Source of the DNA: Compostimonas suwonensis
Lineage (GTDB): Bacteria; Actinomycetota; Actinomycetes; Actinomycetales; Microbacteriaceae
Reading direction: 5' to 3'
Length of the DNA: 64,000 nucleotides
Assembly: GCF_002797855.1 (NCBI RefSeq)
Contig: NZ_PGFB01000005.1
Location: forward strand, 310,001 to 374,000
The notes under the pieces were generated by a model. It was not told where the DNA came from. It saw only the letters and a program-made list of their open reading frames with translations, and searched no databases. The position numbers and the translations under genes were made by a program. Of this stretch, positions 32,474 through 40,437 are shown piece by piece (positions within the stretch are counted from its first letter, which is position 1; each line of letters begins with the position of its first letter).

Positions 32474-33637
32474 TCATGTACGAAGCGATGTGACAGTCTC
32501 TGCCCAGTCGTGAAAGATATCCAGCTCACCAGGAAGAACCGAATCAATGAGTTGTTGAAACCGCTTATTCAATCGACCTCGTCTTTCGATCCCGGGCGTC
32601 CCGGTCATCTCCAATGCAGTCTTGATGTATCGTTCGAGTGCTTGTGGAGCACACACTAGATCGATGAGGTAAACCTCAAGTTTGAGCACGTTTTCTAGCG
32701 CCAGCTTCGCCTCAGCGAGCGAGGGAACGTATCCGGCATGGGTGACACGATTTCGCAGAGCTGCTGTCTTCACATGCCATGCGCCGATGGGGCCAGAACC
32801 CGTCAGATCCCATTGACCACCAAGACGAGGCGCATATTCTCGCCGAACCCGCGAGCCCAATTGTCCTCGATTGAAAACGGCTGCTGCAGCTTCGGGCGCA
32901 GCACCCTCCATCCAAAGCATGTGCAGAAGGACCGTGTCCAGATAAACCTCGGCTGCGGTTGCTGCGGCGAGAACCGCACTTCGATAATCTCCACGCAACC
33001 ATAAGGCCACCTGAGCTTCTCGACGGAGATCTGCATATGACCAGAACACCCCGCCAGGCGTGAGATGACTCAGTATTCCACCGAGACGTTCCAACTGCTC
33101 GCGGGAAAGGGAGTCGGGCACCACGGAGGCCCGAAGGCCTGGGCCATGAGTAATGAACACTCCCGAAGTGACGTCAGCAGTGTCATGACTCTGGGTAAAC
33201 AAAATCATCGTCGGAAGCGTCTCCCGGACGATAAGCGACACAGCATCTTGCGTCGCAAGGTAATACGCACGCTGAACGGCCCGGACCATATCCATTCCAC
33301 GGTCGAACGCATCGGAAAGCTCCAACTCTGATGCAGATTCACCATCGAACTCCGCAGTGATCTCCACTGCAGAATAATCCCCGTCCGGCTCTCCCCCAAC
33401 GCTTTGTCTGTCTACGGTGGCAAGCTCAGGGTGCAGAAACGCTGCAACTGTGAAGAGCTCGTTATTGACTTGCATCAGAGGGTGTGGTCTGGTCGCCAGC
33501 AGTGGGATCAGCGATAGCACACCTCTCCCTTCCCAGGCAGCGATCCCAATATGGTCACCCGGAATCAGAACTCCGGAGGGAAGGGGCAGGGGCTCAGGCA
33601 GAGGTACAACCCAGTGGTAGCTGTGTCTCATACCCAT
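32474..33637 (-). CDS. HEPN-like domain protein, compositionally foreign
   Basis: Unrecognised, 387 residues. The N-terminal 200 residues show no known domain. The C-terminal part has a helical segment 'DYRSAVLAAATAAEVYLDTVLLHMLW' (Glu230) and then LRNRVTHAGY, in which Arg295-x4-His300 fits the RxxxxH active-site motif of HEPN ribonuclease or nucleotidyl-binding domains. The region is visibly AT-richer and less codon-biased than its neighbours, suggesting recent transfer. Starts at 33637 and 33631 are both possible, neither with a strong ribosome site. It stands alone; no partner antitoxin gene is evident next to it. A defence or toxin role is conjecture. Confidence 0.7.
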   Translation of the reverse strand: MGMRHSYHWVVPLPEPLPLPSGVLIPGDHIGIAAWEGRGVLSLIPLLATRPHPLMQVNNELFTVAAFLHPELATVDRQSVGGEPDGDYSAVEITAEFDGESASELELSDAFDRGMDMVRAVQRAYYLATQDAVSLIVRETLPTMILFTQSHDTADVTSGVFITHGPGLRASVVPDSLSREQLERLGGILSHLTPGGVFWSYADLRREAQVALWLRGDYRSAVLAAATAAEVYLDTVLLHMLWMEGAAPEAAAAVFNRGQLGSRVRREYAPRLGGQWDLTGSGPIGAWHVKTAALRNRVTHAGYVPSLAEAKLALENVLKLEVYLIDLVCAPQALERYIKTALEMTGTPGIERRGRLNKRFQQLIDSVLPGELDIFHDWAETVTSLRT

Positions 33638-33707
33638 CTTCTCAGTGTGTCCTAGTTCCGACTGTGAATTACAGCAGTCGCCCAACGCGGCATCTAATGG
33701 AGCGCGC

Positions 33708-34360
33708 TCAGGGAACGGTGTGCCCGGCAGCCGTGAAGAGCCGGTACCATTCCTCGCGCGTGAGCGGGATCTCGGAGCCGGCCGCCGACTCGACCACACG
33801 GCTCGGCGTGGTCGTGCCGAGCACCACCTGGATGTTCGCCGGGTGCCGGGTGATCCATGCGACCGCGATCCCCGTCGGCGTCACACCGTAGGCCGCGGCG
33901 AGCTCGTCGAGCACGTCGTTGAGCTCCGCGAAGTTCTCGCGGTCGCCGAGGAAGACGCCGTCGAAGAAGGCCTTCTGGAACGGCGACCACGCCTGCAGGG
34001 TCATGTCGTTGAGGCGGCTGTAGTCGAGCAGGCCGTTGTCGCGGTCGATCGACTGGTCGAGGCCCGCCATGTTCGCCGCGATGCCGGCCGCGAACAGCGG
34101 CGAGTGCGTGATGCTCAGCTGCACCTGGTTCACGACGAGCGGCTGGTTGAGCGAGCGCTTGAGCAGCTCGATCTGCCCCGGCGTGTGGTTCGAGACCCCG
34201 AAGTTGCGCACCTTGCCGGCCGCGTGCAGCGTGTCGAAGGCCTCCTCGCCGTGCCCACGAGGGTGCGGATCTGTTCGTCGGCGAGCCCGCCGATCCGCAT
34301 GAGCCCCAGCACCACGTTCGATGCGGGCAGTTGTGTGTTCCTGATCGTCAACGTCTTCAT
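33708..34360 (-). pseudogene. Aldo/keto reductase with internal deletion and frameshift
   Basis: The first 40 codons (34360 down to about 34245: MKTLTIRNTQLPASNVVLG..., ending TLVGTA) are a normal YdhF-type aldo/keto reductase N-terminus. The sequence then jumps, in another frame, to EEAFDTLHAAGKVRNFGVSN and continues intact to the C-terminus ('LTREEWYRLFTAAG'). Compared with the roughly 300-residue family, about 100 residues are missing, including the catalytic Asp/Tyr/Lys region, so the product cannot be active. The junction lies at about 34243-34250 in a GC-rich stretch. A second, differently deleted reductase lies at 36271. Confidence 0.88.
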
Positions 34361-34368
34361 CGGAGCGC

Positions 34369-34392
34369 CTAGAAGTCCCAGTCCTCATCTTC
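34369..34392 (-). pseudogene. Fossil of an nrdF 3' end
   Basis: Read on the minus strand these 24 bases encode EDEDWDF followed by TAG, the conserved C-terminal peptide of class Ib ribonucleotide reductase beta subunits and identical to the tail of the intact nrdF at 49111. The codons differ in places (GAT, TAG versus GAC, TGA), so it is not a recent copy of that gene. Nothing upstream continues nrdF. It marks an old rearrangement breakpoint just upstream of the decayed reductase. Confidence 0.65.
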
Positions 34393-34584
34393 TCGGGGCC
34401 AGGATGAGGCGGAATCCTGCGGGTTCCACGATCTCGTCGTCTGGCCGTGCCTTCTGCATGCCACTCGCGATGAGAACCGTTTCAGCCCGCCGATGCGGAC
34501 GAGTTGCACGATCCGCATCGTACTCCTCGTCAGCCCAGCCCCATGTGCTCGGGACGGCCCGGGAGCCCTCGGCCGGTCCGACCG
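34393..34584 (-). other. Open fragment without start, possibly decayed coding
   Basis: Between the nrdF fossil and the WYL gene, one minus-strand frame (ending with a stop at about 34385) reads 'AVPSTWGWADEEYDADRATR ... DEIVEPAGFRLILAPRR' with protein-like composition but no plausible start, and it overlaps the WYL gene's 3' end out of frame. I do not recognise it. It is best viewed as a remnant in a decayed stretch. Confidence 0.35.
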
Positions 34585-35619
34585 TTACGGAGCGTTTGAC
34601 GGCCCTCGGCTCGCCGACGCTGTGTCGCTCGACCCGTTGCCGATTGCGGCCGTTGCGGCGTAACGCTCGGCGAGAAGGGCGAACGCATCCAGGAGTTCCG
34701 GTGGCCCGACTACGTCCATGGGCGCTTCGAAGCGCCCGAAGGACGCGGCGAGCGCTCCCCACGACCAGGATCCGGCCTCGAGGATGCATCGGTCCTGCCC
34801 GAGGGCGTGTACCGTGCCATCGCCGACGAACGGCAAGACATCGCCGACCGGCAGGTCCAGGATCACCGCGCCGCGGCATGGCCACTCGTTCACGTCGGAG
34901 CCCATAAAACGGGCCGACACGAACTCGCGCACGTCGCCGCCGGGCACGTCGCGGGGGGTGAAGCGCGGTCCGGTCGGGGTGCGAGGGGCGACACGCTCAA
35001 CGCTGAACAGACGCCAGTCCTCGCGGTCGAGGTCCCATGCGACCAGATACCAGCGCCCCTGGGCGGCCACGATGTGGTGTGGCTCGACGCGACGCGGAGG
35101 CCGGAGTGAGGGTTCGTCGGACGCGCCGACGCGGTCGGCGTAGTCGAAGCGGAGCACCTCGCGAGCGCGGATCGTGTCCGCGAGCGAGACGAGAACCTCC
35201 ATGGAAGCACCGGGCGGGGCCGACTCGCCGGGGCGCTGCGCGATGGCGATGACTTCCAGCGCGTCCAGGCGATGGCGCAGCCGGGATGGCATCACCTGAC
35301 GGATGGTCGCGAGCGCCCTCACCGCCGCCTCCTCGATGCCCACTCCAGCGACCGATGCGGTCTGCAAGGCGACAGCGAGGGCGACGGTCTGATCGTCGTC
35401 GAACAGCAAAGGGGGCAGCTCGCTTCCGGCCTGTAGTCGGTAGCCGCCGTCGGGACCCATGGTGGCGTGGATGCTGTAGCCCATGTCACGCAGTCGGTCG
35501 ATGTCGCGTCGCACGGTGCGGTCACTGATCCCCAGCCGTTCGGCGAGCAGCGACCCGGGCCAGTCGCGTCGCGTCTGCAGCAATGACAGCAGGTCGAGCA
35601 GCCGCGTGGTGGTGGACAT
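34585..35619 (-). CDS. WYL-domain transcriptional regulator (YafY/DeoR type)
   Basis: A 344-residue regulator: N-terminal HTH (residues 1-60: 'LLDLLSLLQTRRDWPGSLLAERLGISDRTVRRDIDRLRDMGY'), a central WYL ligand/nucleic-acid-sensing domain ('VLRFDYADRV ... RRVEPHHIVAAQGRWYLVAWDLDR') and a WCX-type C-terminal extension. ATG at 35619 lies six bases after a TATTCT -10 (35631-35626), a leaderless arrangement; an upstream in-frame ATG at 35727 would overlap the divergent gene. Divergent from the VOC-family gene at 35726, its probable target. Confidence 0.92.
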   Translation of the reverse strand: MSTTTRLLDLLSLLQTRRDWPGSLLAERLGISDRTVRRDIDRLRDMGYSIHATMGPDGGYRLQAGSELPPLLFDDDQTVALAVALQTASVAGVGIEEAAVRALATIRQVMPSRLRHRLDALEVIAIAQRPGESAPPGASMEVLVSLADTIRAREVLRFDYADRVGASDEPSLRPPRRVEPHHIVAAQGRWYLVAWDLDREDWRLFSVERVAPRTPTGPRFTPRDVPGGDVREFVSARFMGSDVNEWPCRGAVILDLPVGDVLPFVGDGTVHALGQDRCILEAGSWSWGALAASFGRFEAPMDVVGPPELLDAFALLAERYAATAAIGNGSSDTASASRGPSNAP

Positions 35620-35725
35620 CCCCCAAGAATAGTTCCGGTCTAGGACAAAACTTGACCTACTCACCTGTGACGCTTGAGCTCTGGGCCGGATGGCGGCCGA
35701 CGTTCTACTCAAGGAGCAGCAAGAC

Positions 35726-36181
35726 ATGACGATTCAGACGACCACCCACCTCAACTTCCGAGGCGACGCGCGCGCGGCGCTGGGCTTCTACCAGTCGGTG
35801 TTCGGCGGGCACCTCGTGGTCAACACCTACGCCGAGTTCGGGATGCCGGCGGACCTGCCCGGCTCCGACAAGATCGTGTTCGGCCTCGTCGCGGCGGAGA
35901 ACGGCTTCCGCCTGATGGGATACGACATCCCCGGCGAGACCGGCGGATCGATCGCGGGCGGCGGCTCGACCCGTCGAGAGAACAACACCACGGTCACCGA
36001 TCAGGCGCTCTTCGTCTCGATCGGTTCCGACACCCTCGACGAGATCCAGGGCTATTGGAACGCGCTCGCGGTCGATGCCGTGATCGTCGAACCGCTGGCC
36101 GCGTCGGCGTGGAGCGCCGGCTTCGGCATGCTCACCGACCGCTTCGGGGTCACCTGGAGCTTCAGCGTCACTCCCGCCTGA
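35726..36181 (+). CDS. VOC-superfamily protein (PhnB-like)
   Basis: A 151-residue glyoxalase-fold protein of the PhnB/3-demethylubiquinone-methyltransferase-like group: 'THLNFRGDARAALGFYQSVFGG' at the start, a central 'NGFRLMGYDIP', and 'FGMLTDRFGVTWSFSV' at the end. These bind small molecules or a metal; no specific reaction can be assigned. ATG 35726 has AAGGAG nine bases upstream. It is divergent from the WYL regulator and is the only apparently intact metabolic gene in this decayed segment. Confidence 0.88.
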   Translation: MTIQTTTHLNFRGDARAALGFYQSVFGGHLVVNTYAEFGMPADLPGSDKIVFGLVAAENGFRLMGYDIPGETGGSIAGGGSTRRENNTTVTDQALFVSIGSDTLDEIQGYWNALAVDAVIVEPLAASAWSAGFGMLTDRFGVTWSFSVTPA

Positions 36182-36270
36182 CGCCCCTCAGCGGCGGCGC
36201 GGCCCACACCCGCGCCGCCGCTCCTGCCCACCCAGTGGCAGTAGATCCGAGAACACGAAGGAACACCGAC

Positions 36271-36679
36271 ATGCGGATGCGCCCCCTTGGCCGCACTGGC
36301 CTGAAAGTAAGCCCCTACTGCCTGGGGACGATGATGTTCGGCCCCGCAGGCACGCCCGACCCGGATGACTGCCGACGCATCGTCCATCGAGCGCTCGACG
36401 CGGGCATCAACTTCGTGGACACCGCCGACGTCTATGGCGGAGGTCGTCACCGCGCACCCGACGATCACCTCAGCTATCGTCGGCCCTCGAACGCTCGAGC
36501 AACTCGACGACCTCCTCGCCGGAGCACACGTCATCCTGGGCGATGACATGCTCGACCTCATCGACGAGATCGTTCCGCCCGGCACCGACGTCGGGGTCAG
36601 CGATATCGGCTACACACCCCCGTCCCTCACCCACGCCGCGGTTCGACGTCGAGCCGCCGATGACCGCTCCGCCGCCTGA
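36271..36679 (+). pseudogene. Second aldo/keto reductase remnant, most of the barrel deleted
   Basis: Starts normally (ATG 36271 with GAAGGA: MRMRPLGRTGLKVSPYCLG ... DAGINFVDTADVYGG) and ends normally ('VTAHPTITSAIVGPRTLEQLDDLLAG ... EIVPPGTDVGVSDIGYTPP'), but the two parts are fused at about 36436-36442 in different frames. About 200 residues of the TIM barrel are missing. Read from the ATG the frame runs into unrelated Arg-rich sequence. The junction lies in GGCGGAGG, which could be microhomology at a deletion endpoint. Confidence 0.88.
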
Positions 36680-36777
36680 CGAATGCCGAACGACGACTCC
36701 GTTCCCCATCGGCTGACCGTTGCCGACACGCCGCGTGGCGCGCATGGCTGGACGAGAACGAGGAGACGAGCGACGGC

Positions 36778-37287
36778 GTGTGGGTGACCCTCGCCAAGAA
36801 GGGCACCCGCACTCCGACATCGCTGACCTACGCGGAGGCACTCGACGAGGCGCTGTGCAGCGGGTGGATCGACGGTCGTAAAAACGCCATCGACGAGACC
36901 ACCTACCGTCAGCACTTCACCCCGCGACGCGCCCGCTCCCTGTGGTCACAGCGCAACGTCGACCACGTGACGAGACTCATCGAAGCAGGTCGGATGCGCG
37001 ATCGCGGCAATCGGGAAATCGAGCGTGCCCGATCGGATGGACGGTGGGATCGAGCCTATCCGGGCGCTGCCACGATCGAGGTGCCCGATGACCTGCTCGC
37101 CGCCCTGCGGGCCACCCCGACCGCGGAGTCCTCCTTCGCCGCACTGAGCAGCTCAGCCTGCTACCCGATACTGCTCGACGTGGCCACCGCGGGAACCGAG
37201 ACCGTCCGGGCGGCGCGCATCGCCCGCCACGTCGCACGACTCGCAACCGCCAAACCCCCGAACTCCGACCAGGGGCGCAGGGTCTAG
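36778..37287 (+). CDS. YdeI/OmdA-family protein, probably frameshifted near its start
   Basis: The frame encodes the family hallmark 'LTYAEALDEALCSGWIDGRKNAID ... FTPRRARSLWSQRN' and a C-terminal OmdA-type helical region (up to 169 residues from GTG 36778). Homologous sequence continues upstream of that GTG in the same frame (AAWRAWLDENEETSDGVW, about 36730-36780), but no start is available there. The natural ATG at 36683 (MPNDDSVPHRLTVAD) is in a different frame. The simplest reading is a single-base indel near 36730, making this a probable pseudogene. The family function is unsettled. Confidence 0.6.
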   Translation: MWVTLAKKGTRTPTSLTYAEALDEALCSGWIDGRKNAIDETTYRQHFTPRRARSLWSQRNVDHVTRLIEAGRMRDRGNREIERARSDGRWDRAYPGAATIEVPDDLLAALRATPTAESSFAALSSSACYPILLDVATAGTETVRAARIARHVARLATAKPPNSDQGRRV

Positions 37288-37516
37288 CGAACGTGCTCCT
37301 GCACTCCGTCAGAACCATGGCGTGGTGGCGGGGTCACGCGCCACAAGTGCTGACTCGGGTGCTCAGCACCGTGGAGGCCCGCGTAGCTCGATGTTGCCGG
37401 CCGGTGGTGCGTGGTTGTCGCAGGGCACCGGGCAGCCGCACACCGCGCCCGGGCCGGCTTCGCGGTCAGCATCCACTGGCCGAGAAGGCTTGCCTGCAGC
37501 ACCGATCCCGCTGACG

Positions 37517-38125
37517 TCAGACGGTGCCGAACAGGCCGTCGGCGAAGGACTCCCACTGGGCGACGAGGTCGATGGAGGGGTCGCGGAGCCAGTTGAGCTG
37601 CACGCCGTCGAGGAAGGCGAGCACCTGGATTGCGCAGAGGTCAGGCCGGGGATGCCAGGCGAAGACATACTTCTCGAAGCCCGCGCGGCTCCTTGCGAGC
37701 CGGTCGGTGAAGTAGTCGTGCGCGGGATGCTCGGGGGCGAGCGCTTCGGCGCTGAGCACGGTGTAGAGCTGCACGATGCGTGGCTGGGTTGCGTTGCGCT
37801 GGACGAGGCGGGTGAGGAATTCGCGTGTCGTGGTCACGTCGGTCGTGGGCTCCAGCAGCGTCGCGGTCGCAAGGATGTCGACCTCGTCTCGGTGTTCGAG
37901 CACGGCCGTGAGGAGCGCCTCGGCGTTGGGGAAGTAGTGCATCAGGCCCGGCTTGGTCATCCCGCAGGCCGCGGCGAACCCGGCCAATGACTGACCGGAG
38001 TACCCCGAGGTGGCGATCAGCTGGGTGGCCGCGTCGATGATCTCCGCCCGCCGTTGCTCAGGCCGAAGACGCCGTCGTGGAGCACGGCCCGATCCGGTGT
38101 TCCGCTCGCGGGTTGCATTGCTCAT
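37517..38125 (-). CDS. TetR family regulator beside a beta-glucosidase operon
   Basis: A 202-residue repressor: HTH 'RRAEIIDAATQLIATSGYSGQSLAGFAAACGMTKPGLMHYFPNAEAL' and a C-terminal ligand/dimer domain ending 'WESFADGLFGTV'. ATG 38125. It is divergent from the GH3 gene at 38205; the 79-base gap is AT-rich and contains a TTATCT-n10-AGATAA dyad and a repeated TTCGTAGATAA word. It probably represses the glucosidase-transporter operon and itself. Downstream (37288-37516) I see no gene. Confidence 0.92.
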   Translation of the reverse strand: MSNATRERNTGSGRAPRRRLRPEQRRAEIIDAATQLIATSGYSGQSLAGFAAACGMTKPGLMHYFPNAEALLTAVLEHRDEVDILATATLLEPTTDVTTTREFLTRLVQRNATQPRIVQLYTVLSAEALAPEHPAHDYFTDRLARSRAGFEKYVFAWHPRPDLCAIQVLAFLDGVQLNWLRDPSIDLVAQWESFADGLFGTV

Positions 38126-38129
38126 GTGT

Positions 38130-38173
38130 TTATCTTACTGTTCGTAGATAACTATTTAACGATTCGTAGATAA
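38130..38173. promoter_or_regulatory. Operator candidates between tetR and GH3 gene
   Basis: TTATCT, ten bases, AGATAA spans 38130-38151. The 11-mer TTCGTAGATAA occurs at 38141-38151 and again at 38163-38173, exactly 22 bases (two helical turns) apart. This fits two TetR dimers bound on the same DNA face. Confidence 0.65.
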
Positions 38174-38204
38174 TCGTTCCCCTTCGACGATGAGAGAGCC
38201 CGCA

Positions 38205-40415
38205 ATGTCAACGACGACCCCTTCCCTGTTCAGCTTGGCCCTCGAGCAGGTGCGCAACGACCCCGACCGGCTGGACGACGCCGTCTCGGGCCTGCTCGCC
38301 GAGCTGACCGCCGAGGAGAAGCTCGCCCTGCTCGACGGCGATGTCCCGTTCTGGGACGGGTTGGCGGACATGCTCCAGAACGGCTACAACTACGTGCCGA
38401 TCGAGATGGGTCGGACCGATCGGGTCGGTCTCCCGGGTCTGAAGTTCTCCGACGGGCCCCGCGGAGTGGTGATGGGCGGCGCGACCGCGTTCCCGGTGTC
38501 GATGGCGCGCGGCGCGACCTGGGACGTCGAGCTCGAGGAGCAGGTCGGTGTGGCGATCGGGCGTGAGGCGCGGGCGCAGGGAGCGAACTTCTTCGGCGGC
38601 GTGTGCATCAACCTGCCCCGGCACCCCGCCTGGGGGCGGGTGCAGGAGACCTACGGCGAGGACCCGGTCCTCCTCGGCGAGTTCGGTGCAGCTCTGACCC
38701 GCGGGACGCAGCGCAACGTGATGGCGGTCGTGAAGCACTTCGCGCTGAACTCGATGGAGAACGCCCGCTTCAGTGTGGACGTGACTGTCGATGACGCGGC
38801 GCTGCACGAGGTGTTCCTGCCGCACTTCCGCCGCGTGATCGAGGAGGGCGCGGCCGGGGTCATGACCTCCTACAACTCCGTCAACGGCGAGTGGGCCGGG
38901 GAGAACGAGACCCTCATGGAGGGCGTCCTCCGCGGCCGGTGGGGATTCGCCGGGGTCACGGTGAGCGACTTCATCTGGGGCCTCCGCGACGCCGGGAAGT
39001 CCCTGCGTGCCGGTCTGGACGTCGAGGAGCCGTTCGCGCAGCAGCGCGCCCAGCACCTGCCTGACGACCTCGAGACCGGGCGTGTGTCCTGGGAGCACGT
39101 GGATCGTGCCGCGCGGCGGATCATCCGCACCCAGCTGTCCCACTACGCCTCACTCGTCGAGGAACAGCCTGGCCTGCAGGTGGTGTTCTCTCCCGAGCAC
39201 CGGGCACTCGCCCGCACCGTCGCGGCGACCAGCATGGTGCTGTTGAAGAACGAACCGGTCGACGGGCGTCCGCTCCTTCCGCTGGATGCCGCGTCCCTCT
39301 CCCGTGTGGCGGTCATCGGGCGTCTCGCCGACACCCCGAACACGGGTGACCACGGCTCTTCCGACGTCCACTCCCCCGAGGTCGTCACCCCACTGCAGGG
39401 CATCACCAGGGCTCTCCCGGGCGTGGAGATCGTCACCGTTGGCGACGACGATGCGACCGCATCGGCCACGGCCGCGACGGGGGCCGACGCGGCGATCGTC
39501 GTCGTCGGCTACACCGCGGAAGACGAGGGGGAGTTCATCGGATCCAGCGTGTTCTCCGATCCGGCCCTGTGGACCATGCTGCCCCCGACCGACGACAGCC
39601 CTGTCGGTCAGGCCCTGGTGGCGAACTTCGAGCAGCTGGCGGGCTCGGAGGTGAGCATCGTCGGCAGCACCGGCGCCGGCGGCGACCGGGAGAGCCTGCG
39701 CCTGCGCCCCGTGGACGTCGAGATCATCCGCGCCGTCGCCGCCGCGAACCCGCGCACGGTCGTTGCGATCGTGACTGCGGGCGCCGTGATCACGGAGGAA
39801 TGGCGCGACAGCGTCCCCGCGATGCTGCTCAGCTGGTACTCCGGCAGCGAAGGCGGGTCCGCGCTGGCCGACGTCCTCCTCGGCACGGTCGACGCCTCCG
39901 GCCGGCTGCCGTTCTCCATCCCGACCAGCGAGGAGCATCTGCCGTTCTTCGACCGCGACGCGACCGCGATCACCTATGACAAGTGGTTCGGCCAGCGGCT
40001 TCTCGATCGCGACGGCAACGCCGCTGCGTTCCCGCTCGGCTACGGGCTCTCCTACACCTCGTTCGAGCTCTCCGAGGCGAGCGTGGTCGGGGCGGGCGAT
40101 GAGAGCCTGCGCGTGCAGGTGACCGTGAGCAACACCGGTGCTCGCGGCGGGCGGCACGTGGTCGAGGTCTACGGGCGCGCGCTGGATGCCGGCGCCGACT
40201 TCCCGACCCGTGTGCTGCTCGGGTTCGCACCGATCAGCCTCACCGCAGGACAGTCGGAGACCGTGACCGTCGCTGCGTCCACGCGGCCGCTGCAGCGGTG
40301 GACCGACGACGGCTTCGTCCCCGCCAGCGACACCCTCGAGCTCGAGGTCGCCGCCTACGCGGGCGACCCCTCGGCACTGACCCTGTCCACCCCCTACCCG
40401 GACGACCGGGCGTAG
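38205..40415 (+). CDS. Glycoside hydrolase family 3 beta-glucosidase
   Basis: Releases glucose or a related sugar from beta-glucosides in the cytoplasm (no signal peptide). The 736-residue protein has the full GH3 layout: N-terminal barrel with 'GLPGLKFSDGPRG' and 'VKHFALNSMENAR', the nucleophile Asp255 in GVTVSDFIWG (SDF where most have SDW), the alpha/beta sandwich ('AAIVVVGYTAEDEGE'), and a C-terminal fibronectin-III-like domain ('PLGYGLSYTSFELSE ... VTVSNTGARGGRHVVEVY'). ATG 38205 has GAGAG upstream; an ATG at 38190 is possible. It is followed 22 bases later by a sugar-type MFS gene. Confidence 0.93.
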   Translation: MSTTTPSLFSLALEQVRNDPDRLDDAVSGLLAELTAEEKLALLDGDVPFWDGLADMLQNGYNYVPIEMGRTDRVGLPGLKFSDGPRGVVMGGATAFPVSMARGATWDVELEEQVGVAIGREARAQGANFFGGVCINLPRHPAWGRVQETYGEDPVLLGEFGAALTRGTQRNVMAVVKHFALNSMENARFSVDVTVDDAALHEVFLPHFRRVIEEGAAGVMTSYNSVNGEWAGENETLMEGVLRGRWGFAGVTVSDFIWGLRDAGKSLRAGLDVEEPFAQQRAQHLPDDLETGRVSWEHVDRAARRIIRTQLSHYASLVEEQPGLQVVFSPEHRALARTVAATSMVLLKNEPVDGRPLLPLDAASLSRVAVIGRLADTPNTGDHGSSDVHSPEVVTPLQGITRALPGVEIVTVGDDDATASATAATGADAAIVVVGYTAEDEGEFIGSSVFSDPALWTMLPPTDDSPVGQALVANFEQLAGSEVSIVGSTGAGGDRESLRLRPVDVEIIRAVAAANPRTVVAIVTAGAVITEEWRDSVPAMLLSWYSGSEGGSALADVLLGTVDASGRLPFSIPTSEEHLPFFDRDATAITYDKWFGQRLLDRDGNAAAFPLGYGLSYTSFELSEASVVGAGDESLRVQVTVSNTGARGGRHVVEVYGRALDAGADFPTRVLLGFAPISLTAGQSETVTVAASTRPLQRWTDDGFVPASDTLELEVAAYAGDPSALTLSTPYPDDRA

Positions 40416-40437
40416 AGCCCCGAGAGCGAGGACGACG

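Noticed and set aside
33645-34907. Plus-strand frame over the broken reductase and WYL gene
   Set aside because: Arg-rich shadow; the minus strand carries recognisable reductase and WYL sequence.
37288-37516. Possible small gene between the YdeI-like gene and tetR
   Set aside because: Frames on both strands lack ribosome sites and recognisable sequence; treated as gene-free.
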